From the NCBI RefSeq assembly GCF_026262505.1, contig NW_026529174.1, forward strand, positions 62,001 through 126,000: 64,000 nt of DNA, given 5' to 3'. Below the pieces are notes generated by a model. The model did no database searches. It was not told the origin of the DNA and was given only the letters and a program-made list of their open reading frames with translations. Positions 39,277 through 48,476 of the stretch are shown one piece after another; the first letter of the stretch is position 1, and every line of letters starts with the position of its first letter. This DNA comes from Trichomonas vaginalis G3. Taxonomy: Eukaryota; Parabasalia; Trichomonadida; Trichomonadidae. Both the position numbers and the translations under genes were made by a program.

Positions 39277-39459
39277 ATGACAAAATTAATTAAGCCAACT
39301 ATTTCTAAATTAATGTTACCAATGAAATCATTTCGTGGAGTAATTATCCCAGGTTCTTCACAATTAGCCGGGGCAAGTGTTGGGACTCAAGGTGGAACAT
39401 TAGTGAATCCATTCAAATTATTAACTAAAGATGAAGTTAATAAAATGATGATAAAATAA
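39277..39459 (+). CDS. Small unknown element protein, 60 residues
   Basis: MTKLIKPTISKLMLPMKSFR then a Gly/Ser-rich middle (IIPGSSQLAGASVGTQGGT) and a Lys-rich end (KDEVNKMMIK). Start box directly upstream. It is the last gene of the structural half; the module-junction repeat follows at once. Function unknown. Confidence 0.45.
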   Translation: MTKLIKPTISKLMLPMKSFRGVIIPGSSQLAGASVGTQGGTLVNPFKLLTKDEVNKMMIK

Positions 39460-39464
39460 CTGAT

Positions 39465-39600
39465 AACAAAATTTGATTTCAGTTCTTCAAAAATAATTCA
39501 TGAATGCCTTCCTCCTGAACTGTTGTCAAAATGTCATGTTGTCACCATTTTTAAAAGAAATTAAATTACCTGGTAGCACCCGGTAACATGGTAGCACTGA
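39465..39600. repeat. Single diverged module-junction repeat in element A
   Basis: Reads (on this strand) TTTCAGTTCTTCAAAAATAA, CTTCCTCCTGAACTGTTGTC, AAAATGTCATGTTGTC, then GGTAGCACCCGGTAACATGG. Apart from the last part this matches the unit arrayed in element B (TTCAGTTCTTCAAAAATAAG, CTTCCTCCTGTG, TTGTCAAAATGTCATG). B has GGTGACACATGGTGACC where A has GGTAGCAC/GGTAACATGG. It lies exactly between the plus-strand structural half and the minus-strand replication half. Confidence 0.85.
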
Positions 39601-39607
39601 AAAAAAA

Positions 39608-39871
39608 TTAAATTTGGATTGAGTTTAAAAATTCATCTTTATTAAATTCATCTCTTCCAATCAATTTATTTATTCTATTAAATTCGTTTATTTTTGCTTC
39701 ACTTAGTTTAAGGATTGAACGGTAAGTTTCTAATTTTTCGATTATTTCTTTATCGTTTTCAACCTCACCACATTGCGGTTTCTTTTTATAATAGCATATT
39801 TTTGATTTAATTTTGTTTAGTTTCTTTTTATATTCATTGTCCGGACTCTTGGCTGCTTCGTTGTCACCCAT
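39608..39871 (-). CDS. Small Lys-rich element protein, 87 residues
   Basis: MGDNEAAKSPDNEYKKKLNK then KICYYKKKPQCGEVEND, ending INRLIG-like (NRINKLIGRDEFNKDEFLNS). A broken homologue is found at 53401-53685 in B, next to that element's terminus. Two Cys flank a basic patch (CYYKKKPQC). Only 19 bases lie between its start and the integrase stop. Function unknown. Confidence 0.5.
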   Translation of the reverse strand: MGDNEAAKSPDNEYKKKLNKIKSKICYYKKKPQCGEVENDKEIIEKLETYRSILKLSEAKINEFNRINKLIGRDEFNKDEFLNSIQI

Positions 39872-39890
39872 TTCTTACGAAATAAAAAAA

Positions 39891-41396
39891 TTAAATATTA
39901 TTTAAATATAATGGAGTAATAAAATAAATCGGAATTTCTATTAATTTATTGTTAACCTCAACTAATGCATTGCCGTTAATATATCTAACAAATTCAGCTA
40001 TTGTGTCAAATCTTCGTCTTCTTTTTGTCATTGATTTATTAGTTTTTCCATAATCGAGATGAATCAAAACTTTATCCCCTTGTTTAAAATTCATGAGCCC
40101 CGAATTAATTTGTTCACGTTTAACATCATTTAACCTTTCCATTTGCTTTCTAATATATTCCCATTCTTTTGAAATATCATTTTTCATTTCCACCGGTTTC
40201 ATGTTTATAGTTCTATGCCATGTATTATTGTAATAATATACTAACTGCTGTATGATGGAGTCATGATTTCCATCCCAGTATATCTGACCGTTAACTCCTA
40301 ACGCATCTCTAAGAGTTCTCATTACCGCATCAACTATTTTATTATGAAACGTATATGGAGAGGATGAAAAGTAAAAATTAATTTGTGGGAAATAATGAGC
40401 CATAGCTGCCTGAAATCCTTTATCACAATCACCCCTTATATTATCTACTCTTTCATGATCTAGTAAGTATTGAATAGCTCTTCTTGTTTCCTGTTCTGTT
40501 TTCCCTTTCACCGGAATGCAATATAAATATCTAGTGTTAATGTTAATGGTAAATAAATAAGTAACGTTTCCTTTTGAATATTCTAAATGATCGATTTCGT
40601 ATGAATATGGATATGGTGCAAATGAAGGGCGACTAAATTTTTCCTTTAACGGTTGAATTTTTGGGTCAGTTGGTTTATTTAATATCTTGAAATCCTTTTT
40701 AAAATCTTTTTGCTTCTTTAATGTTTGAAATGGATATAATAAAGTGAATGATGAAGAATTAACTGAAGGAGGAGGTACTACCGTTGGAGGTTTTGGTATT
40801 GCAAGTGATTTAATTTTATCTGCTTTGATTTTGGATTTCATTCCCCCCTCCATTAATTCTGGATGTATTTTATTCATTTGTTTTAAATATACTGTATATA
40901 AAGGTTTGATATACTTTCCCGCTTCGAGTTTATGTTGAAGGATGAATTCCAAAAGTTGATCTTCATTTAAAAGTTGGGCTGAATGTGGTTTAACTAATGA
41001 ATCATAAATTAAAGCTTGTGCATCATTTATGGTCTGAATGACCTGGGTGTTTTGCACTTTTAACTGTTGAACATTTGGCTTTTGCGGCTCAGGATTATAT
41101 AAATTATACAATTCATCAATATCTTCTTCTGTTAATACTTTATTTTTGAAATCTTTCAATTGTTTAAGTTGCGATTTAGTTTTTCCCTTTGCATATTCAT
41201 TATTTTTAATTTTGTCTTTAATTTTAGAAATTATTTTATCATGATATTTCAAAATTTCATTTTTATAATATTCCACATCATCATCCATTATATTGTTATC
41301 ATATTTTTGGAGATATGCTTTTAAATCATAATAATCAATAAAATTTTGATTAAATATTAAATCATCAATTAAATTTTTTAAATTTGCGTTATCCAT
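39891..41396 (-). CDS. Retroviral-type integrase of element A
   Basis: 501 residues. The N-terminal about 210 residues are helical and Lys-rich. The catalytic core (about residues 260-420) has YEIDHLEYS, LFTININTRYLYCIPVKG and DNIRGDCDKGFQAAMAHYFP, then a HNKIVDAVMRTLRDALG helix and WHRTINMKPVEM: the order of an rve-type integrase domain. The C-terminal part reads FKQGDKVLIHLDYG then RRRRFDTIAEFVRYINGNA, a small barrel like the GPY/F or chromo-like tails of Maverick integrases. Integrates the element and makes the 6-bp target duplication seen here. The frame looks whole. Confidence 0.9.
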   Translation of the reverse strand: MDNANLKNLIDDLIFNQNFIDYYDLKAYLQKYDNNIMDDDVEYYKNEILKYHDKIISKIKDKIKNNEYAKGKTKSQLKQLKDFKNKVLTEEDIDELYNLYNPEPQKPNVQQLKVQNTQVIQTINDAQALIYDSLVKPHSAQLLNEDQLLEFILQHKLEAGKYIKPLYTVYLKQMNKIHPELMEGGMKSKIKADKIKSLAIPKPPTVVPPPSVNSSSFTLLYPFQTLKKQKDFKKDFKILNKPTDPKIQPLKEKFSRPSFAPYPYSYEIDHLEYSKGNVTYLFTININTRYLYCIPVKGKTEQETRRAIQYLLDHERVDNIRGDCDKGFQAAMAHYFPQINFYFSSSPYTFHNKIVDAVMRTLRDALGVNGQIYWDGNHDSIIQQLVYYYNNTWHRTINMKPVEMKNDISKEWEYIRKQMERLNDVKREQINSGLMNFKQGDKVLIHLDYGKTNKSMTKRRRRFDTIAEFVRYINGNALVEVNNKLIEIPIYFITPLYLNNI

Positions 41397-41520
41397 TTAT
41401 ATAAAAATAAAATAAGTGTTTTAAGGGTGCCCACCTCTTTGATCAAGAATCAAAACCATCATTAACGGTTCCTTTTGTCTCTTCTGTGGCATTTCATTAA
41501 AAATAAAATTTTAAATTGTA

Positions 41521-44500
41521 TTAAATAAATGGCATACAACATCCATTTTCACAACATACAGCCTTAGTGTGTGCTCCTGTTAATGCAGTCTTACCGATTG
41601 TTAAGCGAGTCATTAATCCGTTTTTAAGTTGTAAATTAATATTCTGACCATCAAATATCACTTTATCATTTATTATATCCAAATAATTTTTAGGTGTTAA
41701 TTGTTTATTTTGTCGTAAACTAACACCTTTCATTTTTTGTGCAATCTTTTTAAAATCACTTCCATCAATTGAACCGTTGAATGATGTATAACACTTGGGG
41801 CATAAAGCAACCATGTTATCACCTTGTTTCTCAATTGCTAAACCCAATAATTTTTTCTCATGTGCTTTTTCTTCAGCTTTATTCTTTAATTTAGGTTTAA
41901 ATTTCTCATCAAAACAGAAGAAATCAAATGGTGCGAATTTGAAAATGTTTTTATCATAAAATTGTTTATCGGTAACAATTGCTTGAAATGCTTGAGTGTT
42001 AGGAAGATTTGGGTCGCCAGCGATTGCACAATAAGATGAATCAGTATCACCTTCAATGAAATGAAAACGATTAACATTCATGCATTTATACATAAAATCA
42101 TAAATGAAAACCAAATACCAGTATTTAGCATTATCTAAAGTGAAGAATGCCTCTTGTAAACATGTATCACATCTATAAAATCTATCTTTGAGCATCACTT
42201 GATATGTATCTTCACCTATTTCTCTTATGTTTTTAAACTTATTTGACATACATGCAACGCGTGCCTTCTGTGCATTCATTATTTTAGTCTTTGTGTAATT
42301 TTGTGTATTCATTGCATCGTAACCATATGATCCATTAAGCGAAATCTTGCAAAATAAACTTTTTCCTTTATTTCCTTCTAACTCAGCCTTTTGTCTTTCG
42401 TTCATAAATTCGTTCGCAAATTCATTAAAACAAGTGTTTTTAGTAAATGTTAAAATTGATTGAATATCATCAATGATAAAATGAAATCTGTCTATTAGAT
42501 ACCAAAGATAATAAGAAGAAAATGGTTGATATTGGTTGTGTGTTGATGCTAACTGAGTTAATTTCCTCTGTTTCTGGTCAACTGGTAGATTGTTTGATTT
42601 CATGTAATTATACATAAAACTGCCAATTGTTTTTTCATCTGTGATAATATCTAAGTTTCTTATTATCGGTAAAAAGTTTATGTAATCATTAATGTATTTT
42701 TCATCAATGTGACCCTTTACTTCAGCCACGAATAAAGTATTTTTCTTTCTAATAATTCCCAGTGCTTTTGCTTTCTTTGTTGCTGTATCACAAATGATAA
42801 CACCATTCAATCTTCCTGGCATATACATTTTATGGTCAGTATATTGAATGAAATCATGAGGATTAGATGAAAATGATGAAGGATATAATGAATTAAAATC
42901 AACACCAACGAAATGAGTCATAATGTTGGTGGTGTCCTCATTTGATACAGTTTTAGTTTCTGGATTATATGAAAGTTTATTAATGTGTGTGATTCCTTTA
43001 AGATTAACACGATGTTGAACATTTGATAGACCACCAGTAATTCCATTACGGAGAATGTGATAAGCTTCAACTGAATCTAAAGTCATTGGTAAATTATTTT
43101 TTAATGCATAATTTCTTAAATTGATTCTTAAACGTTGAACATCTTCATCTTTATTTGATTTTACGACATTACAATAACAACACATTAACTGACAATTTTC
43201 TTTGGTATGCGGTTTTTCATTATCGATTCTATCCAATGTTGGTTTATTTGCATATGTAAACGCTTTACCACACATTTTGCATTTAGATGAAAGGATTAAA
43301 TCGTGATAGTATTGAAAATCATCCATTGAAACATTATTTTTAGTATCCCTTTCTGCTTTTTCATCTTGTTTCTTATATGATTCAATTTTATATTTCCAAT
43401 ACTTTTTCGTTAATTCAAAACTTGATTCTATCTCTTCCTCAGGATATTTTTCATTAGGATTAAAGTCTTTATATGCTAAAGCGTAACGAATCATTGAAGC
43501 ATTCGATGATAAAGAAAGATTATGAAGCGTGTCAATTTTATAAACAAATGTTTCTTCAATAATTTTATCAATTGGGTCAATCATAATTTCAACATCTTTA
43601 TTGCAATAATGAATAAAATATTCTAATCTATTCTTAAAATTTTTAGCATCATTGAGATATATTTGATAATCACTATTTGATATAGTTTCTTGAGTTAATG
43701 CCGAATAAAATGAATCTTGAGTGAATGGTTCCACTTTATATAATTCTTCTTCGTAATTTTCCCACGTGATGAATTGATAAGGGAAAAAGGATTTAACACG
43801 TGATTTATTGTTTCCGAAATCTTGAGTGAATTGGTCTAATGTCCCACCCGCTATATAATTTCTGATGTCAATAAATCTTAATTCATATGGAACGTTTGTT
43901 TTCTTTACAATGATTTGCTTAAATTGTGAAGATGAACCCAGCATTGATTTTATTTTCCATTTTGCAGTGTTTAAATCACGAAGAATTAAATTTAAATCAA
44001 ACTTTCCCGAATTAAAACCTATGATATTCACTTTATTGAATTCCTCATCTAGAAGTTCTTTAAATGCTTCCTTCTGTTTTTCATTTAATGTATGAGACAA
44101 AGTCCCCACCGTTTGCGGCTTCAATAATTCTTCATATTGTTCAATATTTGATTTAGCAACTAATGAACAGGTTGAAAATAAAAACTCAATCCAATCAGAA
44201 ATAAAAGAATCACTCGAAGTTAAGCAAAAATTCCTCGTATATGTTTTATCATTTAATTTAACCGTTGATGATACCATGAATGGTTTCAAGTAAGCATTCA
44301 AAGTTGCACACTCAGAAAGTTGTAATTCTTCTTTAGTCTCTAATGTTTCAAAGTCAAAAGTAATATAATATCTTGTCGGTTTATAATATTCCTGCAAATT
44401 GTGAGCTAATAACCACTGATATATCTTCTGTTTCGTAATATGTGGTGCATATGGTTGCTGGGTCTTTTGCAATTGAACGTCTTGAATTAATCTCCCATTA

Positions 44501-44988
44501 TTTTCTTTACATTTCTCACAATGCTTTAAAAATCTTCTTTGGTTTTTCCTTTCTGGGTCATCACGGATAGAATAAACTTCTTCTTTACAAAATGAACAAA
44601 CTTTATAGCCGGTGAGTGCTTCTACGTCTGTTATTCTGTCAGCGTGAAGTTTTCCACATGAACTCTGTGTTAATAAAATATTTACTGTTTCAAATTCTGG
44701 ATCTATCATTATTGATTCCACTAATGGAAAGTCTACCTTATTTATGTCCACGTCTTCTGGTTGAGGATCACAATAATAGAAATCAATATTAACATTTAAC
44801 ATTCTCGCTAATCTTTCACTTTCTGATGAAATGTCAAACCCTTCATATGCATCTATTGCTTCATTTAAATAACTTCTACGAGTTTTAGGATTAACACCAT
44901 CAGGAATGTTATAGAAGCGTTTAAATAACCTTCTACCTTCTGCTCTAATTTGATTATCATTCATTTTAGCTGTTCCGTTTTTGTTCAT
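41521..44988 (-). CDS. Protein-primed family B DNA polymerase of element A, with embedded HNH-like domain
   Basis: 1155 residues. The N-terminal third has a Cys pair region (CSFCKEEVY ... CEKCKENN, zinc-like). Exonuclease motifs: ITFDFETLE, GFNSGKFDLNLI, YCNKDVEIM. Polymerase motifs: GVDFNSLYPSSF, KISLNGSYGYDA, EGDTDSSYC, in order. Between exonuclease and polymerase (about residues 575-620) lies CKMCGKAFTYANKPTLDRID with HTKENCQLMCCYCNVVKSNK: two CxxC pairs plus the D-R-I-D and N pattern of HNH/endonuclease VII-like nucleases. The protein ends CCENGCCMPF. Catalytic motifs are present and the frame looks whole. Maverick polymerases copy the element from a terminal protein primer. Confidence 0.93.
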   Translation of the reverse strand: MNKNGTAKMNDNQIRAEGRRLFKRFYNIPDGVNPKTRRSYLNEAIDAYEGFDISSESERLARMLNVNIDFYYCDPQPEDVDINKVDFPLVESIMIDPEFETVNILLTQSSCGKLHADRITDVEALTGYKVCSFCKEEVYSIRDDPERKNQRRFLKHCEKCKENNGRLIQDVQLQKTQQPYAPHITKQKIYQWLLAHNLQEYYKPTRYYITFDFETLETKEELQLSECATLNAYLKPFMVSSTVKLNDKTYTRNFCLTSSDSFISDWIEFLFSTCSLVAKSNIEQYEELLKPQTVGTLSHTLNEKQKEAFKELLDEEFNKVNIIGFNSGKFDLNLILRDLNTAKWKIKSMLGSSSQFKQIIVKKTNVPYELRFIDIRNYIAGGTLDQFTQDFGNNKSRVKSFFPYQFITWENYEEELYKVEPFTQDSFYSALTQETISNSDYQIYLNDAKNFKNRLEYFIHYCNKDVEIMIDPIDKIIEETFVYKIDTLHNLSLSSNASMIRYALAYKDFNPNEKYPEEEIESSFELTKKYWKYKIESYKKQDEKAERDTKNNVSMDDFQYYHDLILSSKCKMCGKAFTYANKPTLDRIDNEKPHTKENCQLMCCYCNVVKSNKDEDVQRLRINLRNYALKNNLPMTLDSVEAYHILRNGITGGLSNVQHRVNLKGITHINKLSYNPETKTVSNEDTTNIMTHFVGVDFNSLYPSSFSSNPHDFIQYTDHKMYMPGRLNGVIICDTATKKAKALGIIRKKNTLFVAEVKGHIDEKYINDYINFLPIIRNLDIITDEKTIGSFMYNYMKSNNLPVDQKQRKLTQLASTHNQYQPFSSYYLWYLIDRFHFIIDDIQSILTFTKNTCFNEFANEFMNERQKAELEGNKGKSLFCKISLNGSYGYDAMNTQNYTKTKIMNAQKARVACMSNKFKNIREIGEDTYQVMLKDRFYRCDTCLQEAFFTLDNAKYWYLVFIYDFMYKCMNVNRFHFIEGDTDSSYCAIAGDPNLPNTQAFQAIVTDKQFYDKNIFKFAPFDFFCFDEKFKPKLKNKAEEKAHEKKLLGLAIEKQGDNMVALCPKCYTSFNGSIDGSDFKKIAQKMKGVSLRQNKQLTPKNYLDIINDKVIFDGQNINLQLKNGLMTRLTIGKTALTGAHTKAVCCENGCCMPFI

Positions 44989-45036
44989 TTATGTAAGAAT
45001 AAAAATTAAAAAATAAATAAAAATAAAGTTTATTTT

Positions 45037-46143
45037 TTAAAGCCCATAAAATGAATTAAGAACACATAAATTTTTATCATCCGCGACGTGACGAATACAT
45101 TTTAATTTACTCAAGAATGCGTACCCTGATACATTAAATCTAATTCCTGTCTTATTTAATTTCACAACTTTGAAAAGGAATGTATGAATAGCTATAAAAT
45201 GATGAGATGATGTTTTATGGGTTGCTTCCATTTTTTCTGAAATAAATGAATAAATATAATGTTTATAAGTTTTCATATCTTTTATGTTCTTAATAACGAA
45301 TGGTATAGACCTTTCAACTTCGTCTTCCTTCGGTGCTGTTCTTTCATATGAAACATTATTGGTATCTTCAATAATGAAACCACAATCACACAAAATTTTA
45401 TAGGTTCCAATGGTTTCTTTTGATATTTTATCTAATAAATCAAAAACTTTATCAACACCTGTGCATTTATTTAAATAATAATTTGTGTAAATATCATGAT
45501 CTTCTTTCTTAATCGTATTAGTTGCATATGTCACGTTTTTAAGAGCTTTTTTGAATTTTTTGGAATCTAAAGGTGGTGAAAGTAAGATACAAGGGTATTC
45601 TTCATTATCAATAAATTGTAACTTATGTTTACGAATAAATTTAGTACCTTCTTCTGAAAGTGTTTCATCTATTTCACCATCTAATAAATTTTGTGTTGAT
45701 TCTGAGACATAATTTTTATATCTTTCTTCATGAGATTTCTGAACTTCTGATTCTGAAGCTGGGATATTCATTAAACCCTCTACTTCATTTTCATTATATT
45801 TTTCAACTTCTCTTAATTCCTTAATTTTTTCATCTATTTCATCTCTTATTTTTTCCAGTCTTTCAATTTCATCATATTCATCATCTTTAATCCGTTCTTC
45901 ATAATATTCAGGGAAAACATCAGGTTCTTTAGGTTTTTCTTCTTTAGATGTGGGATATAAGAAATTTATAACATCATTTTTATTCATTTTTCCATCATAA
46001 TCAAACTCATTTAAAAACTCCGCGAATTTTTTACAATTTCTTAAATAATATTTATCAACCTCATAACCCGCCTCCTCTAATATATCCTTTATTTCCTCGT
46101 TTGTGAATCCTAATTTTTTAACGTCGTTAGTTTTGACGCTCAT
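45037..46143 (-). CDS. Unknown protein of element A, acidic N-terminal half
   Basis: 368 residues from the ATG at 46143. N-terminus VKKLGFTNEEIKDILEEAGY, then KMNKNDVINFLYPTSKEEKP and a long Glu/Lys-rich helix; the C-terminal half is more compact (CDCGFIIEDTNNVSYERTAP, IHTFLFKVVKLN, NLCVLNSFYG). It lies next to the polymerase and ends just inside the right terminal repeat. By position it could be the terminal protein primer or a polymerase partner; nothing in the sequence proves that. No protease motif could be found. Confidence 0.5.
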   Translation of the reverse strand: MSVKTNDVKKLGFTNEEIKDILEEAGYEVDKYYLRNCKKFAEFLNEFDYDGKMNKNDVINFLYPTSKEEKPKEPDVFPEYYEERIKDDEYDEIERLEKIRDEIDEKIKELREVEKYNENEVEGLMNIPASESEVQKSHEERYKNYVSESTQNLLDGEIDETLSEEGTKFIRKHKLQFIDNEEYPCILLSPPLDSKKFKKALKNVTYATNTIKKEDHDIYTNYYLNKCTGVDKVFDLLDKISKETIGTYKILCDCGFIIEDTNNVSYERTAPKEDEVERSIPFVIKNIKDMKTYKHYIYSFISEKMEATHKTSSHHFIAIHTFLFKVVKLNKTGIRFNVSGYAFLSKLKCIRHVADDKNLCVLNSFYGL

Positions 46144-46196
46144 TTCAAACAAAATAAAAAAATAAAATAATAAACATAACTAAGTTTTAATTTTTC

Positions 46197-46553
46197 GTAA
46201 GACATGAATTTCTAATTTCTTTTACCCGTTTATGAGGTCTTTGATTATGACTTCATTGATTTCATTCAGGATTTAAACAATGTTTAATTAATCACAGAAT
46301 ATCCGACATCATCTATATATAGCTTCTTTTATAAAAGATGAAATAAATTATTTTTATGTATGGGCTGAGTGTAAATGTCTTACAATTTTGAAAATTTTTT
46401 AAATCTTGATTTATTCAAAAACGTAAGAATAAAAACCGTAAGAATCATACATTTTTTACTTCATATGTTAAAAAAAATAATACAAAATCGTTCTATATTG
46501 TATGAATTCTTACGTTTACAAAAAAAGTCACAAAACCCGCTATATATACTACT
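46197..46553 (-). repeat. Right terminal inverted repeat of element A
   Basis: 357 bases, complement of 27682-28038 with about one difference; ends ...ATATATACTACT at 46553. Confidence 0.95.
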
Positions 46554-46559
46554 TACAAT
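46554..46559. repeat. Target site duplication TACAAT, right copy
   Basis: Exact match to 27676-27681, directly after the right terminus of element A. Confidence 0.95.
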
Positions 46560-46631
46560 GCTGACAGGTCAATCAGAGATTTAGATGGCCATACAGCTGC
46601 TGATTACTCAAATGATTGGGTGATGACATGA
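46560..46631 (+). pseudogene. Host ankyrin gene, 3' end, after element A
   Basis: Reads ADRSIRDLDGHTAADYSNDW then VMT and a stop, the end of an ankyrin repeat. It continues, in frame, the gene that stops at 27681 (…KVLLEYN). Separated from its 5' part by 18.9 kb of element A plus the duplicated TACAAT. Confidence 0.9.
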
Positions 46632-47221
46632 AATCTCTTTTCAAATGATAAAAAATTTACTTTTATAAAACAGTTATTTTTAGTATCTGAATCTATAGCT
46701 ATGTGAGTGATGCATAATATCTATACAAGTGTAGATATACAAAATGACTACAAATAGAAAAAAAGCATGGATATAAAATAATTGTAAGCAATACATAATA
46801 TCTAGAACTCACAAGAAAGTTTCAGCGATTAATTCATTTGTCCTTATAAGTTACTACATTAAAATGCTAAACCAACTGATATTTGAAAAAAATGAATAAT
46901 AAATTTCTTTCTGTTCTTTAATACTATTTAGAACATACAATATTCTTACTTTTTTTTCAAATGACATAACATTTGTCCCATTCCTAATTATACATCACAA
47001 TCTTGAAAAATAATATAATCATCTAGATGAAAATCCTATTGCTTGACTTTTCTATTGTTATCGTGTCATTTCATATCTATGAACTTAATTAAATTTCATA
47101 AATTAATTCCGATATCTTTGCGATCATTACTTTTTCCATTTCCAACATAATTTTGGTTTCTTCTAATAAATTTAAAAGATACTTATTTGGTAAAATGTGT
47201 CCTTTTTTTTAAAGATTTTTA
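46632..47221. other. AT-rich intergenic region
   Basis: 590 bases downstream of the split ankyrin gene, with no recognisable gene, RNA or repeat. A T-rich run lies before the 47222 ATG. Confidence 0.5.
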
Positions 47222-47990
47222 ATGTCCGAACAAAAGGTTCATCCAAATAAATACAGCGAATTTCGAAGCACCTACAAATACTACATTGATTCATATATTG
47301 CGCTATATCAGCTGAAAACGGACAAAGAAGAAGAATTAAAGGAGATTTACAAAATGATCAAAACAGAATTGATTGATTCAAAAAAATATCTTCCCAAAGA
47401 CATTATAATAAACATTTCAAATATCATTCCCTATAATAATCGCTATACAAAGTCATATTTGTTTCTTGCCAAACTCATATATGATGATTATAATGTTAAA
47501 GAGGTCTGCAATATTGGAGGCATTTTCAACTTCCTGTTTTATAAAGAATATGGATTTAAAATAGACAAATATCATGATTTCAAAAAATATAATTTTGAAA
47601 ATATGGACATTCATGAAGAAAACACAATTTACAGAGAAAAATATGGTTATGGAAGAGCCGCTCTTTTAGATACATTGCGCGATAATAGAGTAGAAACAGT
47701 CGAATTTATTCTTTCACATGGTCTAAATATTAATGAAAAAAATAATTATGGAGCAGCCGAAATTCTTATATCGCATGGTATAAATATCAATGAAAAAAGA
47801 TAATGATGGAAAAACAGCTCTTCATGGAGCAGCACAATATAATAGCAAAGAAACAGCAGAACTTCTTCTTTCACATGATATAAATATCAATGAAAAAGAT
47901 AATGATGGAAAAACAGCTTTTGATATTGCAGCAAGTATGAACAAACGAGAAATAAATGATTATCTTATTTCGTATGGCGCAAAATTATAA
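47222..47990 (+). pseudogene. Decayed DUF3447/ankyrin gene of the trichomonad family
   Basis: The N-terminus (MSEQKVHPNKYSEFRSTYKY then YIDSYIALYQLKTDKEEELK) is the familiar start of the large trichomonad DUF3447/ankyrin family. The full-length family has several hundred residues between the NFLFYKEYG motif and the first repeats; here ENTIYREKYGYGRAALLD joins directly to repeats, so a central segment is missing. The repeats (ILISHGININEK, DGKTALHGAAQYN, DGKTAFDIAASMN) then change frame near 47790 at an A run, AATGAAAAAAGATAATG, where the next repeat has one A fewer. A host gene that has decayed, or possibly a frameshifted allele. Ends at a normal repeat-family terminus (YLISYGAKL). Confidence 0.85.
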
Positions 47991-48250
47991 CGCCCTTACA
48001 TAATTTACAATTCTTTTTTTCCCTATCATTTAGCTCAATTTCCCATTGATTTTATACATAAAACAATTTTTTTTGTGTGTATGTGTATGTGTATGTGTGT
48101 TGTTGTTGTTGTTGCTGCTGCTGCTGCTATCAACAATAAAATACACAACTCTTGATGAAAGTCATGCAGTTAATAATATGAATTTCTCTCAAGGAGTCGA
48201 TTTCTGCCAGATTGGTCTGTCGGACCTCAAAAATTTTCTTGATTTATAAC
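47991..48250. repeat. Microsatellite and intergenic sequence
   Basis: 48072-48128 holds (TG/TATG)n followed by TTG and CTG triplet runs. The remainder is AT-rich; I see no gene. Confidence 0.7.
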
Positions 48251-48395
48251 GTGCTGCAAAATGAAAAGCGTTAACACCATCATTAGCTTTTTCATTGATA
48301 TTTTCATCATATAAAATAATATTTTCAACTATTTTCACGACACAATATTAAGAGTGGTTCTTCCATGAATATCCTTTTCATTGATACTTAAATAC
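48251..48395 (-). pseudogene. Antisense ankyrin-repeat relic
   Basis: Read on the minus strand the segment gives pieces such as INEKDIHGRTTLNI, YDENINEKANDGVNAFHFAA, which are repeat units of the same trichomonad ankyrin family as the 47222 gene (INEKDNDGKTALH). Stops interrupt it. It faces the 47222 pseudogene tail to tail, so it is either a separate relic or an inverted fragment of the same gene. Confidence 0.65.
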
Positions 48396-48476
48396 CATGT
48401 GAGATAAAAAAAAAAATCTTGATGAAGTAAAATTACAATATTTGGTATATTATAAATACATTTTTATTATATTAAT

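Larger units (their letters stand above)
27682..46553. mobile_element. Element A: Maverick (Polinton), 18.9 kb, complete end to end
   Basis: Bounded by 357-bp inverted repeats differing at about one base, beginning AGTAGTATATATAGCGGG, and by a 6-bp target duplication. Gene order: two small unknown genes, two small amphipathic proteins, capsid locus, packaging ATPase locus, five structural or unknown genes, fibre, two small genes, then on the other strand an 87-residue protein, integrase, family B polymerase and a 368-residue protein. This is the trichomonad Maverick gene set. Near-identical ends suggest a recent insertion. It looks complete in layout but has several breaks (about four to six), mostly in the capsid and ATPase loci, and a 2.27-kb secondary insertion. 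Confidence 0.95.

Noticed and set aside
45037-46143. Maverick cysteine protease in the gene next to the polymerase
   Set aside because: No convincing His-Asp-Gln-Cys arrangement; left as unknown.
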